From contig CAZMRW010000097.1 in assembly GCA_964568805.1 (NCBI GenBank), positions 1-15,413 on the forward strand: a stretch of 15,413 nucleotides of DNA. The letters run 5' to 3'. Shown here in pieces: positions 7,316 through 14,590 of this stretch. Position 1 is the first letter of the stretch, and every line of letters begins with the position of its first letter. The notes under the pieces are model-generated. The model saw only the letters and a program-made list of their open reading frames with translations, had not been told where the DNA came from and made no database searches. Source of the stretch: CAZMRW01 sp964568805. GTDB lineage: Bacteria > Pseudomonadota > Gammaproteobacteria > Methylococcales > Methylomonadaceae. A program made the translations under genes and the position numbers.

Positions 7316-8428
7316 ATGACTACTACTGACAAAATATACCAACTCGCGGTTTCCGGCGTACAACAGTTAATTCCTTATAAACCCGGCAAACCAATAGAAG
7401 AATTGGAACGAGAACTGGGGTTAGACCGTATCATCAAGCTGGCGTCCAATGAAAATCCGCTAGGCCCAGGCAAAAAGGCACTGGAGGCGATCCAATCGGC
7501 GCTGCCGCAGCTGGCATTGTATCCTGATGGCAGCGGATACAATCTAAAGAAGACATTAAGCCGGAAATTTGCTGTCGATGCCAGGCAGATTACGCTGGGA
7601 AACGGTTCCAATGAAATTTTGGAACTGATTGCCCGTGCTTTTCTGACTCCCGGACTGGACGTCATATTCTCACAGCATGCCTTTGCCGTTTATCCCATCG
7701 TTACTCAGGCGGTGGGCGCTACCGCAGTGGTTGTGCCGGCCGTGAATTACGGTCATGACCTGGCCGGCATGCTGCAAAAAGTGACCGAAAAAACCCGCCT
7801 GGTTTTTATCGCGAATCCCAATAACCCAACCGGCACGTGGCTGTCTCAGACTGAATTGCAGCGGTTTATTGAAGCGTTGCCTGAAACCTGTCTTTGCGTT
7901 CTGGATGAAGCCTATTTTGAATTTGTCGGCAACCGAAACCAGGTCAATTCAATCAGCTGGCTGGAAAAATATCCTAACCTGATCATTACCCGCACGTTTT
8001 CCAAAGCCTACGGACTTGCAGGACTGAGGATCGGATACAGCTTTTCAAGCCCGGAGATAGCCGATATTTTGAACAGGGTAAGACAGCCGTTCAATAATAA
8101 TATGCTGGCTCTGGTCGCCGCAGAAGCCGCTTTGGAAGACAGTGAGCATTTGCTGAAGACGCTAAAAGTCAATGAGCAGGGCATGTTGCAACTCACCGAA
8201 GGGTTTAAAAATCTTGGCCTAAGCTGGATTCCATCAGCGGGCAATTTCGTTTCAGTTGATTTGAACGAGCCGGCAGAGCCCATTTATGAAGCCTTATTAC
8301 GTAAGGGCGTCATCGTCAGACCGGTGGCCAACTACGAAATGCCCCATCATTTACGGGTCAGCATCGGCACCTCGGAAGAAAATCAGTTGTTTCTTCAGGC
8401 ATTAACGGACAGTTTAAACAATGTTTAA
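7316..8428 (+). CDS. hisC: Histidinol-phosphate/aromatic aminotransferase
   Basis: This is a fold-type I PLP aminotransferase of the HisC family, 370 residues long. Motifs are SNENPLG (45-51), GNGSNE (95-100), NPNNPTG (167-173), D197 and Y200 in LDEAY, the Schiff-base lysine K230 in TFSKAYG, and arginines R238 (LRIGY) and R347 (LRVSIG). Family members convert imidazole-acetol phosphate to histidinol phosphate, and many also transaminate phenylpyruvate or 4-hydroxyphenylpyruvate. No his genes are nearby, while pheA lies 55 bases upstream and tyrA overlaps downstream, so a main role in Phe/Tyr synthesis (the HisC2 role in Pseudomonas-type clusters) is a reasonable inference. ATG 7316 follows GAGGA at 7308-7312, rather close but clear. 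The last codons overlap the tyrA start by eight bases. Confidence 0.95.
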   Translation: MTTTDKIYQLAVSGVQQLIPYKPGKPIEELERELGLDRIIKLASNENPLGPGKKALEAIQSALPQLALYPDGSGYNLKKTLSRKFAVDARQITLGNGSNEILELIARAFLTPGLDVIFSQHAFAVYPIVTQAVGATAVVVPAVNYGHDLAGMLQKVTEKTRLVFIANPNNPTGTWLSQTELQRFIEALPETCLCVLDEAYFEFVGNRNQVNSISWLEKYPNLIITRTFSKAYGLAGLRIGYSFSSPEIADILNRVRQPFNNNMLALVAAEAALEDSEHLLKTLKVNEQGMLQLTEGFKNLGLSWIPSAGNFVSVDLNEPAEPIYEALLRKGVIVRPVANYEMPHHLRVSIGTSEENQLFLQALTDSLNNV

Positions 8429-9305
8429 CCGGCTGTGTATTGTTGGCGTCGGCCTTATTGGCGGTTCGATAGCTCGTGCGGCTCGGCGTCACGGTCTGGC
8501 GAAAAGTATCGTTGGTTTTGGCCGGCCGGAGGATGTCCGGAATCTTGAAGCGGCAAAACGGCTGGCGGTCATCGATGATTTTTATCTTGATATCGAGACA
8601 GCGCTGCAAGGTTCGGATGGAATCATCATCGCCGTTCCGGTTGGCGCGATCGAAAACATTTTTACTTTACTGAAACCTTATTGGTCAAATGATGCCGTTT
8701 ATACCGACGTCGGCAGCACCAAAGGCAATGTTCTCGAGGCGGCTGAGCGGATATTCGGGACTGTGCCGGATAATCTGGTGCCTGGGCATCCCATTGCCGG
8801 CGCCGAACAGAATGGAGTAGAAGCATCTGTCGACGACCTGTTTATGCATAAGCGCCTGATATTGACGCCAGTAAGTCACACGCAAGCCGGAGCCATAGAA
8901 AAGATCCAGCGTTTTTGGGAGCGCCTGGGTTCCCTGGTGTCATTAATGGATGCCAGTCATCATGATGCCGTACTGGCCGCAACCAGTCATTTGCCGCACA
9001 TCCTGGCCTTTGCTTTAGTCGATATGCTGGGGCGTAAAGACGAACAAACCGAAATATTTAAATATGCGGCGGGCGGTTTCAGGGATTTTACCCGTATAGC
9101 ATCGAGTGATCCAACCATGTGGCTGGATATTTGTTCGGCCAATAAAAACCAGCTTATTCCGTTGATTCAACAATTAAAAAATGAGCTGGATAAAATAGAA
9201 CGTCTGCTGGTGACGGATGATTACTTACAGCTTTTTGAAACCTTTACGTATGCCAGAAATGCACGGCAGCGTTTTCTTGACCAATTTGACAACCAATATG
9301 ACTAA
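8421..9305 (+). CDS. tyrA: Prephenate (or arogenate) dehydrogenase
   Basis: TyrA oxidatively decarboxylates prephenate to 4-hydroxyphenylpyruvate, the branch toward tyrosine. The 294 residues begin with a Rossmann NAD(P)-binding fold (GVGLIGGS, 9-16), followed by DVGSTKG (96-102), GHPIAGAE (122-129) and the SHLPH stretch (189-193) that carries the catalytic histidine region. The helical C-terminal dimerization domain fills the rest. There is no added ACT domain or chorismate mutase domain, so any tyrosine feedback must act on the catalytic unit. Cofactor preference (NAD or NADP) and substrate (prephenate or arogenate) cannot be fixed by eye. The start overlaps hisC by eight bases and the end overlaps aroA by eight bases; both suggest coupled translation. 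In Pseudomonas the corresponding tyrA and aroA are fused. Confidence 0.95.
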   Translation: MFNRLCIVGVGLIGGSIARAARRHGLAKSIVGFGRPEDVRNLEAAKRLAVIDDFYLDIETALQGSDGIIIAVPVGAIENIFTLLKPYWSNDAVYTDVGSTKGNVLEAAERIFGTVPDNLVPGHPIAGAEQNGVEASVDDLFMHKRLILTPVSHTQAGAIEKIQRFWERLGSLVSLMDASHHDAVLAATSHLPHILAFALVDMLGRKDEQTEIFKYAAGGFRDFTRIASSDPTMWLDICSANKNQLIPLIQQLKNELDKIERLLVTDDYLQLFETFTYARNARQRFLDQFDNQYD

Positions 9306-10617
9306 AACAATGATATTCAAAGTAAATCCTGGCGGCAAATTAAAGGGTGAAACACGTGTGCCGGGTGACAAATCCATTTCGCATCGTTCGATCATGCTGG
9401 GTTCCATTGCCGAAGGAGTCACTCATGTTAAAGGCTTTCTTGAAGCGGAAGACGCCCTGGCAACATTACAGGCTTTCCGTGATATGGGCGTTAACATTGA
9501 AGGCCCCGTTAATGGCGAGCTGACCATATATGGCGTCGGCAAATACGGTTTAAAAGAGCCAAAAAATGAGTTATATCTCGGAAACTCAGGGACATCGATG
9601 CGTTTGCTGAGCGGTTTGCTGGCCGGCCAGTCCTTTAATTCCGTGCTGACCGGCGACAAGTCATTATCAGGCCGGCCGATGAAACGGGTGACCGAACCAC
9701 TGGCCGCCATGGGGGCTGACATTAAATCGACAGAGCGAGGGACTGCGCCGTTGCATATCACCGGCAAGGCTGGTCAATTGAATGGCATTGATTATGCCAT
9801 GCCGATGGCGAGCGCTCAGGTTAAATCCTGTCTGCTCTTGGCCGGCATGTATGCTCAGGGCGAAACCAGCGTCACTGAGCCGGCGCCGACGCGAGATCAT
9901 ACCGAGCGGATGTTGACCGGTTTTGGTTATCCGGTAAAAAAACAGGATAATAAAGTCACTATCAATGCCGAAGGCAAATTGACTGCGACTGAAATCGATG
10001 TGCCCAGCGATATTTCTTCGGCGGCATTTTTCCTGGTCGGCGCCTCCATTGCGCCGGGCTCGGATTTAATGCTGAAGCATGTCGGCATCAATCCCACCCG
10101 GACGGGTGTGATCGATGTACTCAGGTTGATGGGGGCAAATATTGAAATTTTGAATGAGCGCATTGTCGGCGGAGAACCGGTAGCCGATTTACATGTCGTA
10201 TACCGTCCGTTAAAAGGTATCGATATCCCTGAAGAGCTTGTGCCGCTTGCCATTGACGAGTTTCCGGTGTTGTTTGTTGCCGCCGCCTGCGCCGAAGGAC
10301 AAACAAAATTATCGGGTGCTGAGGAACTAAGAGTTAAAGAATCTGATCGGATACGGGTTATGGCTGATGGACTGCAGATTTTAGGGGTTGATGCACAACC
10401 TACCGAAGACGGCATGATTATTCAGGGAGGTGCGATAGGTGGTGGAGTCGTCAATTCGCATGGCGACCATCGTATCGCCATGTCATTTTCCATTGCCGGC
10501 TTACGCGCCAGCGCACCGATAACGGTTTTGGACTGTGCCAATGTCAACACGTCGTTTCCGGAATTTAAAGATCTGGTCAAAGGATTAGGTCTGGATCTGA
10601 CCTCCGGGGAAGCGTAA
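9298..10617 (+). CDS. aroA: 5-enolpyruvylshikimate-3-phosphate synthase, class II type
   Basis: AroA joins shikimate 3-phosphate and phosphoenolpyruvate to make EPSP, the sixth shikimate-pathway step and the target of glyphosate. Counted from ATG 9298 the protein has 439 residues. All four motifs used to define class II enzymes are visible: GDKS (23-26), SAQVK (172-176), RDHTE (199-203) and NPTR (265-268). Other key residues are in GNSGTS (95-100), the catalytic D320-E321 region (AIDE), KESDR (347-351) and HGDHRIAM (388-395). The glycine in GNSGTS is where the insensitive CP4 enzyme has alanine, so strong resistance is not shown. I prefer ATG 9298, overlapping tyrA by eight bases; ATG 9310 is an alternative, and an open reading frame extends back to 9217 inside tyrA. 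No good Shine-Dalgarno is present, so coupling to tyrA translation is likely. Confidence 0.96.
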   Translation: MTKTMIFKVNPGGKLKGETRVPGDKSISHRSIMLGSIAEGVTHVKGFLEAEDALATLQAFRDMGVNIEGPVNGELTIYGVGKYGLKEPKNELYLGNSGTSMRLLSGLLAGQSFNSVLTGDKSLSGRPMKRVTEPLAAMGADIKSTERGTAPLHITGKAGQLNGIDYAMPMASAQVKSCLLLAGMYAQGETSVTEPAPTRDHTERMLTGFGYPVKKQDNKVTINAEGKLTATEIDVPSDISSAAFFLVGASIAPGSDLMLKHVGINPTRTGVIDVLRLMGANIEILNERIVGGEPVADLHVVYRPLKGIDIPEELVPLAIDEFPVLFVAAACAEGQTKLSGAEELRVKESDRIRVMADGLQILGVDAQPTEDGMIIQGGAIGGGVVNSHGDHRIAMSFSIAGLRASAPITVLDCANVNTSFPEFKDLVKGLGLDLTSGEA

Positions 10618-11273
10618 TGCCGATACCGGTTCTGACCATCGATGGCCCTAGCGGCGCGGGCAAAGGCACCGTCAGTAGAATGCTGGCGAAAAAACTGGGA
10701 TGGAATTATCTGGATAGCGGCTCGATTTACCGCTCCTTAGCCATCGCGGTTCAAAAACAAGCGATCGATTTGGCCGATAATGCCGCCATTGCAAAAGTTG
10801 CAGGTTCTATGGCGTTAGAATTCGATGTCGGTGATGAATTAATCGTTAGATTGAATGAAAAGGATATTACCGCACTGATAGGTCTCGAAAGCACCGGCAA
10901 GATAGCATCAATAGTCGCATCAATGCCGGAAGTTAGACGCAAATTGCTGCAAAAACAGCGCGATTTCAAGAAAGCTCCCGGACTGGTTGCCGATGGGCGG
11001 GATATGGGAACCGTGGTGTTTCCGGATGCTGAATTTAAGGTTTTTTTGACTGCCAGTGCCGCCGAACGAGCTCAGCGGCGATATAAACAGTTGATAGAAA
11101 AAGGGATTGATGCTAATCTAGTATTGATAACTAACGAAATTGAAGAGCGGGATCGCCGCGATATGGAGCGCGAGACAGCTCCCTTAGCCATGGCTAGCGA
11201 TGCCCTTTACATCGATTCTTCGGAAATGACTATAGAGTCAGTGATCGAGGAAATCCTGAATTTAATTCCGTAA
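10617..11273 (+). CDS. cmk: Cytidylate kinase
   Basis: Cmk phosphorylates CMP and dCMP with ATP, recycling cytidine nucleotides. The 218-residue length is close to other gammaproteobacterial enzymes. A P-loop GPSGAGKGT lies at 10-18, an NMP-binding stretch LDSGSIYR at 32-39 (LDTGAMYR in many relatives, so Thr and Ala/Met are replaced), ADGRDMGTVVFP at 125-136, and the lid region with RDRRDMERETAPL at 178-190 followed by ALYIDSS. The ATG shares its A with the aroA stop (TAATG), a classic termination-reinitiation arrangement. The next gene, rpsA, starts about 100 bases downstream; cmk-rpsA linkage is widespread in bacteria. Confidence 0.97.
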   Translation: MPIPVLTIDGPSGAGKGTVSRMLAKKLGWNYLDSGSIYRSLAIAVQKQAIDLADNAAIAKVAGSMALEFDVGDELIVRLNEKDITALIGLESTGKIASIVASMPEVRRKLLQKQRDFKKAPGLVADGRDMGTVVFPDAEFKVFLTASAAERAQRRYKQLIEKGIDANLVLITNEIEERDRRDMERETAPLAMASDALYIDSSEMTIESVIEEILNLIP

Positions 11274-11335
11274 GCATTATTAACCATCCGCGCTACCCTT
11301 AATGGAGCGTATTTTTTTAACTTTGATATGAAAGG

Positions 11336-11360
11336 CCAAGTCGAATTTCGACAGGCTTGG
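11336..11360 (+). promoter_or_regulatory. Hairpin in rpsA leader
   Basis: CCAAG (11336-11340) pairs with CTTGG (11356-11360), and TCG with CGA extend the stem inside, with a small bulge of four bases. The hairpin ends 12 bases before the rpsA start and no strong Shine-Dalgarno lies in between. In E. coli the rpsA leader is also structured, lacks a strong Shine-Dalgarno and is the site of S1 autorepression. A similar role here is inference. Confidence 0.4.
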
Positions 11361-11372
11361 GAAATAAAGAAA

Positions 11373-13034
11373 ATGAGCGAAAGCTTTGCAGCGTTACTTG
11401 AAGAAAATTTAACCAAGACCAAGATGTCACCGGGTGACATGCTAATAGGTACCGTTGTCGATATCGATAACGATATGGTCATCGTCAGTACCCATTCCAA
11501 ATCAGAGGGTGTCATTCCCAAATGGCAGTTTCTTAATAACGATGGTGAACTGGAAGTTTCAATAGGTGACGAAGTTGAAGTTGCCCTTGATCTTTTTGAA
11601 GACGGCTTGGGTGCTACGCTGCTTTCCCGAGATAAGGCGAAGAAAAACAAGGCTTGGTTTGAACTGGAAAATGCTTTTGAAAAGCAGGCGACCGTGGTTG
11701 GCCGTATCACCGGCAAAGTTCGCGGCGGTTTCACCGTTGCGGTTGGCGCGCTTCGCGCATTTTTGCCTGGTTCGCTGGTTGATGTTCGCCCGATAAGAGA
11801 CACGACATTCCTGGAAAACCGTGATCTGGAATTCAAAGTTATAAAAATCGACCAAAAACGCAATAATGTTGTGTTGTCACGCCGCGCGGTCGTTGAAAAA
11901 GAATACAGTGCAGAGCGGGAAGAATTACTCAAAACACTGGAAGAAGGTGCGGTGGTGACCGGTGTGGTCAAGAATCTGACCGATTACGGCGCATTTATCG
12001 ATCTGGGCGGAATCGACGGCCTGCTGCATATCACCGATATGGCATGGCGCCGTGTCCGTCATCCTTCCGAGTGTGTGGAAATCGGCCAGGAAATCAAAGT
12101 CAAGGTATTGAAATACGACAAAGACAAAAACCGTGTTTCCCTGGGCATGAAGCAAATGGGTGAAGATCCTTGGCAAAATATTGCCCGCCGTTATCCTGCC
12201 GGCACTCGCGTGTTCGGTAAAGTCAACAACCTCACCGATTACGGCTGTTTTGTTGAAATTGAAGAAGGCGTCGAAGGCTTGGTTCACGTTTCAGAAATGG
12301 ATTGGACCAACAAAAATGTCAACCCATCCAAACTCGTGCAATTAGGCGATGAAGTTGAAGTGATGGTGCTGGAAATCGACGAAGAACGTCGCCGTATCTC
12401 TTTGGGTATGAAACAGTGCAAAGTCAATCCATGGGATGAATTTGCAGCAACTCATAACAAAGGCGACAAGATCTCAGGAAAAATCAAATCCATTACTGAT
12501 TTCGGTATATTCATCGGTTTGGAAGGCGGCATTGACGGCCTCGTCCACATGTCCGATATTTCCTGGGCCGATGACGGCGAGGCAGCCGTTCGCGAATTCA
12601 AAAAAGGCGATGAACTTGAAACCGTGATTTTGGCGGTCGACTCCGAGCGTGAACGCATTTCTCTGGGTATCAAACAGCTTGAACAGGATCCGTTCCAAAA
12701 CTTCCTGGCGACTCACGAAAAAGGCAGCCTGGTTAAAGGCACCATCAAGGAAGTTGATGCAAAAGGTGCAGTCGTCACGTTAGCCGATTACGTTGAAGGT
12801 TACATACGTGCTTCCGAAATTCAGCGCGATCGAGTAGAAGATGCCCGTACCTTGTTAAAAGAAGGCGAAGAGATTGAAGCCAAGTTCATCGGTGTCGATA
12901 AGAAAAGCAAATCAATATCTTTATCGATAAAAGCCAAAGACTACGACGAAGAATCTCACGCTATCAAAGATTATTCACAACAGGCTGCTGGAACACCCAC
13001 ACTGGGCGATATCTTTAAACAAATGGAAAAATAA
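11373..13034 (+). CDS. rpsA: 30S ribosomal protein S1
   Basis: S1 binds single-stranded mRNA on the small ribosomal subunit and lets it start translation on structured or weak leaders. The product has 553 residues (E. coli 557) and six S1 domains, at roughly 20-87, 104-171, 190-260, 277-347, 364-434 and 451-520. Typical repeats are visible: GGFTVAVGALRAFLPGS in domain 2, NLTDYGAFIDLGG in domain 3, NLTDYGCFVEIEEG in domain 4 and SITDFGIFIGLEGG in domain 5. I chose ATG 11373, because MSESFAALLEE matches E. coli MTESFAQLFEE; an in-frame ATG at 11328 would add 15 residues that match nothing I know and would run through the leader hairpin. Translation is probably autoregulated. A strong hairpin follows the stop. 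Confidence 0.97.
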   Translation: MSESFAALLEENLTKTKMSPGDMLIGTVVDIDNDMVIVSTHSKSEGVIPKWQFLNNDGELEVSIGDEVEVALDLFEDGLGATLLSRDKAKKNKAWFELENAFEKQATVVGRITGKVRGGFTVAVGALRAFLPGSLVDVRPIRDTTFLENRDLEFKVIKIDQKRNNVVLSRRAVVEKEYSAEREELLKTLEEGAVVTGVVKNLTDYGAFIDLGGIDGLLHITDMAWRRVRHPSECVEIGQEIKVKVLKYDKDKNRVSLGMKQMGEDPWQNIARRYPAGTRVFGKVNNLTDYGCFVEIEEGVEGLVHVSEMDWTNKNVNPSKLVQLGDEVEVMVLEIDEERRRISLGMKQCKVNPWDEFAATHNKGDKISGKIKSITDFGIFIGLEGGIDGLVHMSDISWADDGEAAVREFKKGDELETVILAVDSERERISLGIKQLEQDPFQNFLATHEKGSLVKGTIKEVDAKGAVVTLADYVEGYIRASEIQRDRVEDARTLLKEGEEIEAKFIGVDKKSKSISLSIKAKDYDEESHAIKDYSQQAAGTPTLGDIFKQMEK

Positions 13035-13044
13035 AAATCATGGA

Positions 13045-13069
13045 GGGGTATGACCTGTCATACCCCTTT
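13045..13069 (+). terminator. Hairpin between rpsA and ihfB
   Basis: GGGGTATGA (13045-13053) and TCATACCCC (13058-13066) form a perfect nine-pair stem with a CCTG loop, starting 10 bases after the rpsA stop. Only three T follow, so termination is probably partial. That would set a lower level of ihfB transcription relative to rpsA, or the hairpin may protect the rpsA mRNA end. Confidence 0.6.
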
Positions 13070-13096
13070 GATGTTATGTATATTGCGGGATAAACA

Positions 13097-13405
13097 GTGA
13101 CAAAATCCGAATTAATTGAAGCGCTCGCCAGGCAACAACCCCATTTGCCATTAAAGGATGTGGAGTTGGCGGTAAAATGTATCATCGAAAAAATGAATCA
13201 AGCCTTGTCTTGCGGTGAGAGAATAGAAATCAGAGGTTTTGGCAGTTTTTCATTGCATTTGCGTCCTCCGCGTATGGGACGCAATCCCAAAACAGGCGAA
13301 TCGGTCGCCTTATCAAAAAAATATGTACCTCATTTCAAGCCAGGCAAGGAACTGCGCGACCGGGTCGATGCGGCGAGCAGCACCTGTGAAATAACCGATT
13401 CATAA
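13097..13405 (+). CDS. ihfB: Integration host factor subunit beta
   Basis: IHF-beta pairs with IHF-alpha to form a sequence-specific DNA-bending protein used in transcription, recombination and replication. The 102 residues align without gaps to E. coli IHF-beta through about residue 90: MTKSELIE start, ERIEIRGFGSFSLH (41-54) with E44 and R46, which contact the consensus in E. coli, and GRNPKTG (61-67) with the intercalating Pro64 at the beta-arm tip, then KYVPHFKPGKELRDR. The C-terminal tail is about eight residues longer than in E. coli and includes a Cys. The start is GTG 13097, with GGGA at 13087-13090 as ribosome-binding site; no ATG is available. It follows rpsA, as in many gammaproteobacteria, but no lapA/lapB pair follows it. 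Confidence 0.96.
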   Translation: MTKSELIEALARQQPHLPLKDVELAVKCIIEKMNQALSCGERIEIRGFGSFSLHLRPPRMGRNPKTGESVALSKKYVPHFKPGKELRDRVDAASSTCEITDS

Positions 13406-13413
13406 TTGATTTT

Positions 13414-13451
13414 GGCTGGGTTGACAAACCTAGCCATCATTTTAAATGATG
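13414..13451 (+). terminator. Terminator-like hairpins after ihfB
   Basis: GGCTGGGTT (13414-13422) pairs with AACCTAGCC (13427-13435), nine pairs with one G-T wobble and a GACA loop, nine bases after the ihfB stop. Overlapping its last base is CATCATTT-T-AAATGATG (13435-13451), a perfect palindrome. The T tract after the first stem is interrupted (ATCATTTT), so the efficiency is uncertain, but position and stem strength fit the end of the ihfB transcript. Confidence 0.6.
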
Positions 13452-13538
13452 ACTTTCGTTTATCAACCTAACCTATCGGTTACGGTCAGCGAGTCGCTTC
13501 AGTCGAATTGCTAGTCCAAACAATAACCGTCAGGCCCA

Positions 13539-13574
13539 AATTGTCAAATGCAGCTATCCCATTGCATTCCAATT
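13539..13574. repeat. Extended inverted repeat in intergenic region
   Basis: AATTG (13539-13543) and AATGCA (13547-13552) pair with TGCATT (13563-13568) and CAATT (13570-13574) around a ten-base loop, eleven pairs in all with one small internal loop. No T run follows on either strand, so a simple terminator is not indicated. Its role is unknown. Confidence 0.35.
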
Positions 13575-13886
13575 CGTGAATCATATTTTATCTTCACACT
13601 CATTTTTTTAGATTTCATTGCGGTACCGAAGATTTGTCCTCCACCTACAGTGATGGCATGCCCCCAGCGTAAACGCTAAAAATCATATCGTTTTGATTCA
13701 AAGTTTTTCAGGACTAATAACGAGTGAGTCGCGAATTGGTACACGCCTGCAAACTTATACATTCTCCCCGCGTTTTGCTCGCTATGACGAAGTGTATTGA
13801 CCTGATTCTGGTTTGCTGAAAAGCGATGCTAGCTATCCACGAAAATTAAAAAATGGTATGCACTGCGCCACCTGAAACCGGGGATG

Positions 13887-14540
13887 CTATTCGTTTTCCT
13901 TTTTCCGCTCAAACAGCATGTGCGCCATTTTTTTAGCCTTGGTTTTCAAATAATCCAGGTTGTCATTATGAGCGGCTGCGACAATCGGTATCCGTTTGAC
14001 CACATTAACGCCCAGTTTTTTCAAGCCATCTATTTTCTTGGGATTGTTTGTAATCAGTTCGATCGATTTTATTTTCAGGTTGTCGAGAATGAGTGCGGCA
14101 ATGCCGTATTCCCGTTCATCGGCTAGATGACCTAAATGAATGTTGGCGTCAACGGTGTCCATGCCTGCATCCTGAAGATTATAAGCCTGCAGTTTTTTCA
14201 ACAAACCGATGCCTCGCCCTTCCTGGCGAAGATAAATAAGAACGCCGTAACCGGCATCATCGAGCATTTTCATCGCCATATCCAGCTGTTCGCCGCAATC
14301 ACAACGCCGCGACCCGAGCACGTCGCCGGTAAAACATTCGGAATGAATGCGCACCGGGACCAATTCCCGCCCTTCAACCTGGCCTTTAACCAAGGCGACA
14401 TGCTCTTTATCATCCAGATTATTGCTGTAATAATGCAAGATGAATTCGCCGTGCCGGGTCGGTATCGGCGTTTGAACCAAATTTTTGACTTGTGGCTGCA
14501 CTTTAATATTTAATCCGGAAAAACATTCTATTTTACTCAA
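13887..14540 (-). CDS. ribA: GTP cyclohydrolase II
   Basis: RibA opens GTP to 2,5-diamino-6-ribosylamino-4-pyrimidinone 5'-phosphate, formate and pyrophosphate, the first step of riboflavin synthesis. The 217-residue stand-alone form has zinc cysteines C69, C80 and C82 (HSECFTGD ... RRCDCG), the catalytic Tyr103 and RQEGRG (105-110), DTVDAN (128-133), TNNPKK (164-169) and the C-terminal YLKTKAKKMAH. The DHBP synthase (RibB) domain is absent. No ATG is available in frame before the conserved core (PTRHGEF, 27-33): an in-frame TGA lies upstream, so the start is TTG at 14540 or GTG at 14501 (giving 204 residues). Neither has a strong Shine-Dalgarno. It lies 68 bases downstream of the methyltransferase and converges on ihfB; no other rib genes are seen. 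Confidence 0.95.
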   Translation of the reverse strand: MSKIECFSGLNIKVQPQVKNLVQTPIPTRHGEFILHYYSNNLDDKEHVALVKGQVEGRELVPVRIHSECFTGDVLGSRRCDCGEQLDMAMKMLDDAGYGVLIYLRQEGRGIGLLKKLQAYNLQDAGMDTVDANIHLGHLADEREYGIAALILDNLKIKSIELITNNPKKIDGLKKLGVNVVKRIPIVAAAHNDNLDYLKTKAKKMAHMLFERKKENE

Positions 14541-14575
14541 TTTGACGGTTCAGGTTAAAAAGGATTTTGATTTTT

Positions 14576-14590
14576 CAGGATTCGATCCTG
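14576..14590 (-). promoter_or_regulatory. Small hairpin between methyltransferase and ribA
   Basis: CAGGAT and ATCCTG form a perfect six-pair stem with a TCG loop. On the minus strand a second ATCCT followed by T's lies at about 14547-14555, which could pair with the same AGGAT and form a weak terminator-like alternative. The stems are short, so regulatory meaning is speculative. Confidence 0.25.

Larger units (their letters stand above)
13406..13886. other. Convergent intergenic region with inverted repeats
   Basis: About 480 bases separate ihfB (plus) from ribA (minus), and I see no coding frame of substance. It holds a terminator-like hairpin and palindrome at 13414-13451, an extended hairpin at 13539-13574, and AT-rich stretches. 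A weak GGT...ACC hairpin followed by T-rich sequence on the minus strand (about 13843-13865 region) might end ribA transcription. No tRNA or known small RNA is recognised. Confidence 0.5.

Noticed and set aside
9927..10415. 162-codon minus-strand ORF inside aroA
   Set aside because: It is Ser/Thr/Pro-rich antisense of aroA, without any family resemblance.
11328..11372. Upstream in-frame ATG adding 15 residues to S1
   Set aside because: The extension matches nothing in S1 proteins, and ATG 11373 gives the family N-terminus.
11207..11971. 254-codon minus-strand ORF across cmk and rpsA
   Set aside because: Its Ser/Thr-rich low-complexity product is the antisense of Glu/Lys-rich rpsA coding sequence, and it has no recognisable domain. 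It is a shadow frame.
13790..13830. Possible second copy of the left-edge palindrome arm (TTGACCTGATT)
   Set aside because: Only a short stretch matches and no partner arm is present, so common origin is not supported.
13406..13886. CRISPR array or tRNA in the convergent gap
   Set aside because: No regularly spaced direct repeats and no cloverleaf-like arms were seen.
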